Below, one piece after another: positions 59,561 to 64,000 of a stretch of 64,000 bases of DNA. This DNA is from Steromphala cineraria (Eukaryota; Mollusca; Gastropoda; Trochida; Trochidae): NCBI GenBank assembly GCA_916613615.1, contig OU744731.1, forward strand, positions 13,150,726-13,214,725. The letters are read 5' to 3'. Both the position numbers and the translations under genes were made by a program. Each line of letters opens with the position of its first letter. Positions within the stretch are counted from its first letter, which is position 1. A model generated the notes under the pieces. The model saw nothing but the letters and a program-made list of their open reading frames with translations. It had not been told where the DNA came from and ran no database searches.

Positions 59561-62430
59561 TGGATATAATAGTTAAATCACAGCCCATAAACAGCTAAAA
59601 TGGCATTTCTTCAGTCACTGATATCAGAGTAAGTACATCTGAATACTATTCCAAGTTCATGTTGCCTGTATGTTCTTTTCCAAATCTTAAACAAGAGCTT
59701 ATGATGTTTCAATAATATTGGCTTCACATGCAGTCAAAATGACAAATGGTTTCAAACCTTGTTACTTCTTGATTGAATATCTTGTAAAGTATTGTTATAT
59801 TACATTATTATGTACTCTATGTTTTTCAATGTGATACTGATTTGATGTGTCATTAGGTTTTATTACTTGGTAATTTTCAGCAAAAGATGGCATTGTTGAC
59901 ACAAGTGTGCACTGGACCATGGCTGCCATGAGAGGACAACTGAGACTAGACACAGGCAGAGATTATGTAACTGCAGGTAACTGCACACCTGGCATGCTAA
60001 TCTATTTCTTGAAAACTGCACACCTGGTATGCTAATCTAATTCTTGAATACACATGCATTATAATCCTTGATTGTAGATTAGACAATTCAAAATGCAATT
60101 GTAAATGGACTTGATAACTGACTGTTTTATTTGTAAACATCCAGACAGGTCAATTGTATATCATAGATATACCGGGAGCACTTGATTTCAATTGCTTATG
60201 ATCTTTAAAGACTTATTATATAAAACTTTTGCAATGAATTCTATATATATTTGATTGATCAAATAGATTTTCAAGTGTGTCAATTTCTGTACAATTGATA
60301 ACTGTTCATCAAGTAGAAACTGTTGAAGTTTCTATTTGATAACTAGTTTACCAATGTGTAGTCTACCATGAATGCAAATTCAAATTGTTTCATAAACCTT
60401 TTGAATTGATAAACTTTTCTTAACAAACAAATTACTATCAAAGTTATTGATTTATTCAATGTCAACTTGTTAGTTCAAATTATCTCTGCTAACTCTTCAT
60501 ATATTGCTTATATATATATAACTGAATAATTAGATTCAGTTGTTCTTTCCCTATACCTGTTTCATTTCATAAAAGGACTGTAATATGCAAATTGTTTATT
60601 TAAGGTGACCACTGAAGCTTACAATACACAGACCTGGCAACATGAGGGGATAAGGAGGCAGTGTCTTCATGGTAAGTACACTAAATTGCTAAATAAACAA
60701 ACAGTTTAAGAAATGACCAATCTGAGTCACATTGCTATACTGTTCTTAATCCTGATTTAATTCTTGAATAAACATGCTGTATATTCCTTGACTGTAGATT
60801 AAACAATTGCAACCTTATTTGCAAATAAATGGACTTGATTAATAACACTTTAATTTGTAAACACCCAGACAGGTTGATTGTATGCTTAAATACATGAGGG
60901 AACACTTGATTCCAAATGCTAATGAACTGTAAATCAATTTGAAGACTTTTGATATATCAATTAACTAATTTTTGTTATTAGTTCAGGACACATTTTGTTT
61001 TAATACAATTTTTAAAGTTTGATCATATAGATTTTCAATGAAAGTCTTTCTGTTCATATATCATATATTCTTTTATTTTTTTTATTCAAATGTTATTATT
61101 CTTCAAATTATCTAGACATATAACCTTTTCTATTATTTATTTTGGGTTATAAAGAAGTCTAGATTTTAAAATCCTGACACCTGAAGATTGATAAGATTTT
61201 GTAATTACTAAACACGATTATGATAGTAATAAACAAGCTTGACAGTTGTAGACATAGTCTTTAAGGTAATAATAATTGAAATTCAAATGATTCAAAATCT
61301 TTTCACTATTTTTCATTCATTTCTTTACATTTAGTTTTGGGGCCAAATAAATGGTAATACAATAATCATAAATAAGTATAAAAATCATTTACACATTCAA
61401 ATGTCAAATTATTAGTTCAAATTCTATCTGTTTTTATAGATTAATTATAATAAATAGTAATTAAAGTGATCCAGGTGTCATACTTTGTTTTTGCTTGTTA
61501 TTTCACCATTTTGTAACTGAGTTCAGTTGTGGTCTTTTTTCTCTTTCCATACATTGAAGGAATGTATTCAAATTGTTTATTTAAGGTGATCACTGAAGCT
61601 TACAATACACAGACCTCACAACATAAGGGAACTAAAAGGAATAGCAAAGCAGTGTCATTAAAGTAAACTGAAGTGCTAAATAAACAAACAGATTGATCAA
61701 TGACTTCTGACCAATTTAGTTACAGATTAGAACCACATTGCAATTCTGTTCTTAATTCATATCTATGAATGCAATAAAAGTGTGATTCATGTATAAGAGA
61801 AACTATTTTTTATTTTCAATGGCGAGCATCCTAATTGATTGTACAAACATTTGTTTATTGTTTCAGAATGAAGACCAAGCCACAACTCTTCAGATGTGAA
61901 CACAGACAATTTAATTTGAACAAATATGTTTTCATTTTCTTCACTTTATATACTTGAATGTATCACATTTAGCATAAGTTTCCCCAAAAATTGTCATTCA
62001 TAACTTAGTGATGTGACACTTTTCAACAGAAATTGTAATAATCTATAAATGGTCCTGTTAGTTATTGTAAGGACTTCATTTAATAGCTATAAGGGTTAAT
62101 CAGTGAATTAAATCTTAGATATTGGAGTATAATCTTAACAATTGAATTTGTAATTTATTTTAGAATGCAACTGTTGGCATATATTTGTTTCAAATCTTTT
62201 AGTGCCAGGATGCCTTTTCATGTCACATAAAAACTTTTATCTATTATACCCTGAAACAAGATCCAAAATTAAATATATTAAATGTTCATAATTCAACAAG
62301 TGTCTCAAATGTCTTAGTGCTAGAATGCTTGATGATGTCATATAAAAAACTTTCACGCTGTACATACAACTGATATATATATTTTTGTGTGTTATTTTAT
62401 GCACAAGTGAATAATCAAAATAAAATATTA
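59520..62430 (+). ncRNA. Candidate spliced transcript, probably non-coding
   Basis: Splice-like signals bound a series of short segments: first exon ending at 59628 (AGA|GTAAGTA); second 59881-59976 (TTTTCAG| ... CTGCAG|GTAACT); third 60605-60671 (TTTATTTAAG| ... CATG|GTAAGTA), with a duplicated relative at 61586-61662; last from 61867 (TTGTTTCAG|) to AATAAA at 62419-62424. Joining from ATG codons in the first exon gives early stops, so no long protein results. The second exon alone has one fully open frame (31 codons). The promoter-like CCAAT pair upstream adds support. This may be a long non-coding RNA or a gene with an exon I missed. Confidence 0.35.
59990..61765 (+). repeat. Local duplications within the candidate transcript
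   Basis: ATTTAAGGTGACCACTGAAG and the following 150 bases (from 60598) recur about 980 bp later at 61580. Separately, TTCTTGAATA.ACATGC through CCAGACAGGT near 60040-60150 recurs about 730 bp later at 60760-60875. A 35-bp tandem pair lies at 59990-60050. The exon-like segment is thus present twice. Confidence 0.75.
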
Positions 62431-62533
62431 AAATGAATATGATGTGTTTGTATCTTTTATACAGGTGACATCATGAGAGGAACAATGTGAGCTACTTTCA
62501 AAACATTACACTGAATATATTATATACATATCG

Positions 62534-63108
62534 CTTGAACGCAACGCTTGCGGATCACTTGAACGCAACGCTTGCGGATCACTTGAACGCAACGCTTGCA
62601 TATCACTTGAACGCAACGCTTGCATATCACTTGAGCGCAACGCTTGCATATCACTTGAGCGCAACGCTTGCGGATCACTTGAGCGCAACGCTTGCGGATC
62701 ACTTGAGCGCAACGCTTGCGGATCACTTGAGCGCAACGCTTGCGGATCACTTGAGCGCAACGCTTGCGGATCACTTGAGCGCAACGCTTGCGGATCACTT
62801 GAGCGCTAGCTTGCGGATCACTTGAGCGCAACGCTTGCGGATCACTTGAGCGCAACGCTTGCGGATCACTTGAGCGCAACGCATGCGGATCACTTGAGCG
62901 CAACGCATGCGGATCACTTGAGCGCAACGCTTGCGGATCACTTGAGCGCAACGCTTGCGGATCACTTGAGCGCAACGCTTGCGGATCACTTGAGCGCAAC
63001 GCATGCGGATCACTTGAGCGCAACGCATGCGGATCACTTGAGCGCAACGCATGCGGATCACTTGAGTGCAACGCTTGCGGATCACTTGAGCGCAACGCTT
63101 GCGGATCA
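62534..63108 (+). repeat. 24-bp CpG-dense minisatellite, 24 units
   Basis: The unit CTTGAGCGCAACGCTTGCGG + ATCA repeats 24 times over 575 bp, one unit near 62803 lacking one base. Each unit has about three CpGs, in strong contrast to the CpG-poor surroundings. CGCAA-CGC-TTGCG within each unit is a perfect 5-bp hairpin; in five units CGCATGCG makes an 8-bp palindrome instead. The first four units have GAACG for GAGCG, and units 3-5 have CATATCA for CGGATCA. All six frames tend to stay open because 24 is a multiple of three; the several long frames are by-products. Confidence 0.97.
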
Positions 63109-63282
63109 CTTGAGGGAAACGGTTCTTGCAACTTATGCGTAATGAATTAGCCGCAACTTTGCCGCACGCTCATTTGCATGGTAAATTCGAAATTTCAGCC
63201 GCAACTATGTGCAACGGTGAGTGAAAACATCGCTGCAATGTTGCTGCATATATGAGTTTTTTTCATAAGGGATATTACTGAG
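63109..63282 (-). repeat. Right end of inverted pair, CCCTTA/GCAGCAACATTGC element
   Basis: Read on the minus strand from 63282: CCCTTATGAAAAAAACTC, then GCAGCAACATTGCAGCG and TTTTCACTC, matching the left copy at 54690. Further in are GCAA/TTGC-rich stretches (TAGTTGCGGCTG, AAAGTTGCGGCTA, AAGTTGCAAGAAC) that look like the seed from which the 24-bp repeat expanded. Outside the CCCTTA end, minus-strand TTTTTAGTTAGAGCC also resembles a block found inside the left copy, so the boundary is uncertain. Confidence 0.6.
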
Positions 63283-63439
63283 AAGGCTCTAACTAAAAAT
63301 CTTCTTTAACATAATTTTGTCATAACTTAATTGATCAACTCTTAAACATTAATATATTTACAAGTTCAATTTGTTTATCATTATTGATTCCGAATTCATA
63401 TATATTGACCACATTTCTACGAATTTAATTAAATGTTTA

Positions 63440-63522
63440 TGAATATCTTCAGTTGATTTGTTCTTGAACTTATCAATTTCTGGTTGATCCTTGTCTGTTG
63501 CTTGTATATGTTGCTGGAATTC
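63440..63522 (+). repeat. Dispersed repeat family D, copy 3
   Basis: GATTTGTTCTTGAACTTATC, TTTCTGGTTGATCC and TTGTCTGTTGCT match the other family D copies in the same orientation. The minus-strand 60-codon frame here (containing DKDQPEIDKFKNKSTEDIHK) reads through it. A short CATA microsatellite follows at about 63523-63540. Confidence 0.7.
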
Positions 63523-63624
63523 ATACATACATACATACATAAAATCTACACATCCAATTTGCTTACCATCATTGATTAACCAATATATATCTACCTGATT
63601 TACGAATTTCCATAAACTTAGACT

Positions 63625-63780
63625 CTAATAAATAGCTTCCATTGAGTTGTCCTTGACCTAATCAATTCCTGGTTGATCCCGGTTTGTTGCTGGAATTCAG
63701 AAGTGATGTTCTTCCGCCAATATGTCAGAGAAGTTTATTGCAGATGGGGTAGTGAAGTCTGAATGGCATTGCCAAGACTC
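63625..63780 (+). repeat. Dispersed repeat family D, copy 4
   Basis: The fullest copy: CCTTGACCTAATCAATTCCT, GGTTGATCCCGGTTTGTTGC, GAAGTGATGTTCTT, GTCAGAGAAGTTTATTGCAG, GGCATTGCCAAGACTC. It matches 54482-54640 along its whole length. Confidence 0.75.
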
Positions 63781-63784
63781 AAGG

Positions 63785-64000
63785 CAATAAAGAAGGTGAA
63801 ACACAGGGGGAAAGTGAAGTGTCTAGACATATTGATAAAGGAACTTCAGAAAAGTGTTTGACCTAAATTCTCTATGATTTAACATAGGATTACCACTTCT
63901 TTCATGTCATCACTTGGGTGTAGAAGGAACTTAAGGTCTACAAGCAGAGTATCATTGACTTAACCCTAGGTCACGCCTTCCTTGATTCCATCATACCATT
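63785..64000. other. Window end, no feature seen
   Basis: AT-rich sequence with no recognisable feature before the window ends. Confidence 0.4.

Noticed and set aside
62487..63142. Several overlapping frames of 92-203 codons with 8-residue peptide repeats
   Set aside because: They arise from the 24-bp minisatellite, whose period is a multiple of three, so most frames lack stops on both strands.

Overview
This is a 64-kb stretch of an AT-rich, CpG-poor animal nuclear genome. It contains no compact gene block, no operon and no RNA gene I would call functional. Nearly everything I can support is repetitive: two 5'-truncated non-LTR (LINE) retrotransposons, tRNA-derived SINE-like units, several families of terminal-inverted-repeat (TIR) DNA elements, and at least eight tandem arrays. 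LINEs of this type (C-terminal CCHC knuckle, GGCC hairpin plus AATAAA at the 3' end), tRNA-SINEs and abundant MITEs would suit a marine invertebrate, most likely a mollusc. That placement is an inference from element style, not a database match.

Layout. 0-12 kb: dispersed repeats, two SINE-like units, a diverged array of about 170-195-bp units (4.5-6.5 kb), two exon-like segments (8.26 kb on +, 8.64-8.92 kb on -), and a 177-bp array. 13-14.5 kb: a 31-bp satellite with a 404-bp higher-order period. 16.8-22 kb: two related LINEs in opposite orientation, the first with a perfect 13-bp target-site duplication. 24-26 kb: diverged repeats, then a 413-bp TIR element that carries a tRNA-like sequence and is flanked by a 10-bp direct repeat. 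27.4-28.3 kb: a CpG-richer island bracketed by inverted clusters of an ATGGTCTAACT-like motif. 29.7-36 kb: two more diverged arrays, a small TA-flanked MITE and a GAT-type microsatellite. 37.1 kb: an exon-like segment. 40.5-44.4 kb: a 90-bp array, two more TA-flanked MITEs and a long near-perfect hairpin. 48.4 kb: a 440-bp MITE. 51.4-52.6 kb: a 1.2-kb TIR element that is the longer relative of the MITE at 41.8 kb.

The most interesting part is 54.69-63.28 kb. Its two ends carry similar sequence in inverted orientation. Between them lie about five tandem units of 704-757 bp, a promoter-like region with two CCAAT boxes followed by splice-site-bounded segments and a poly(A) signal, and a CpG-dense 24-bp minisatellite in which every unit can form a hairpin. 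The same short dispersed repeat flanks both sides in the same orientation, as if one large element had inserted into an older repeat cluster. That reading is a hypothesis.

There is no sign that protein-coding genes in this window work together. The exon-like segments rest on open frames plus splice or poly(A) signals and have no recognised homology. Most long open frames here are products of tandem repeats.
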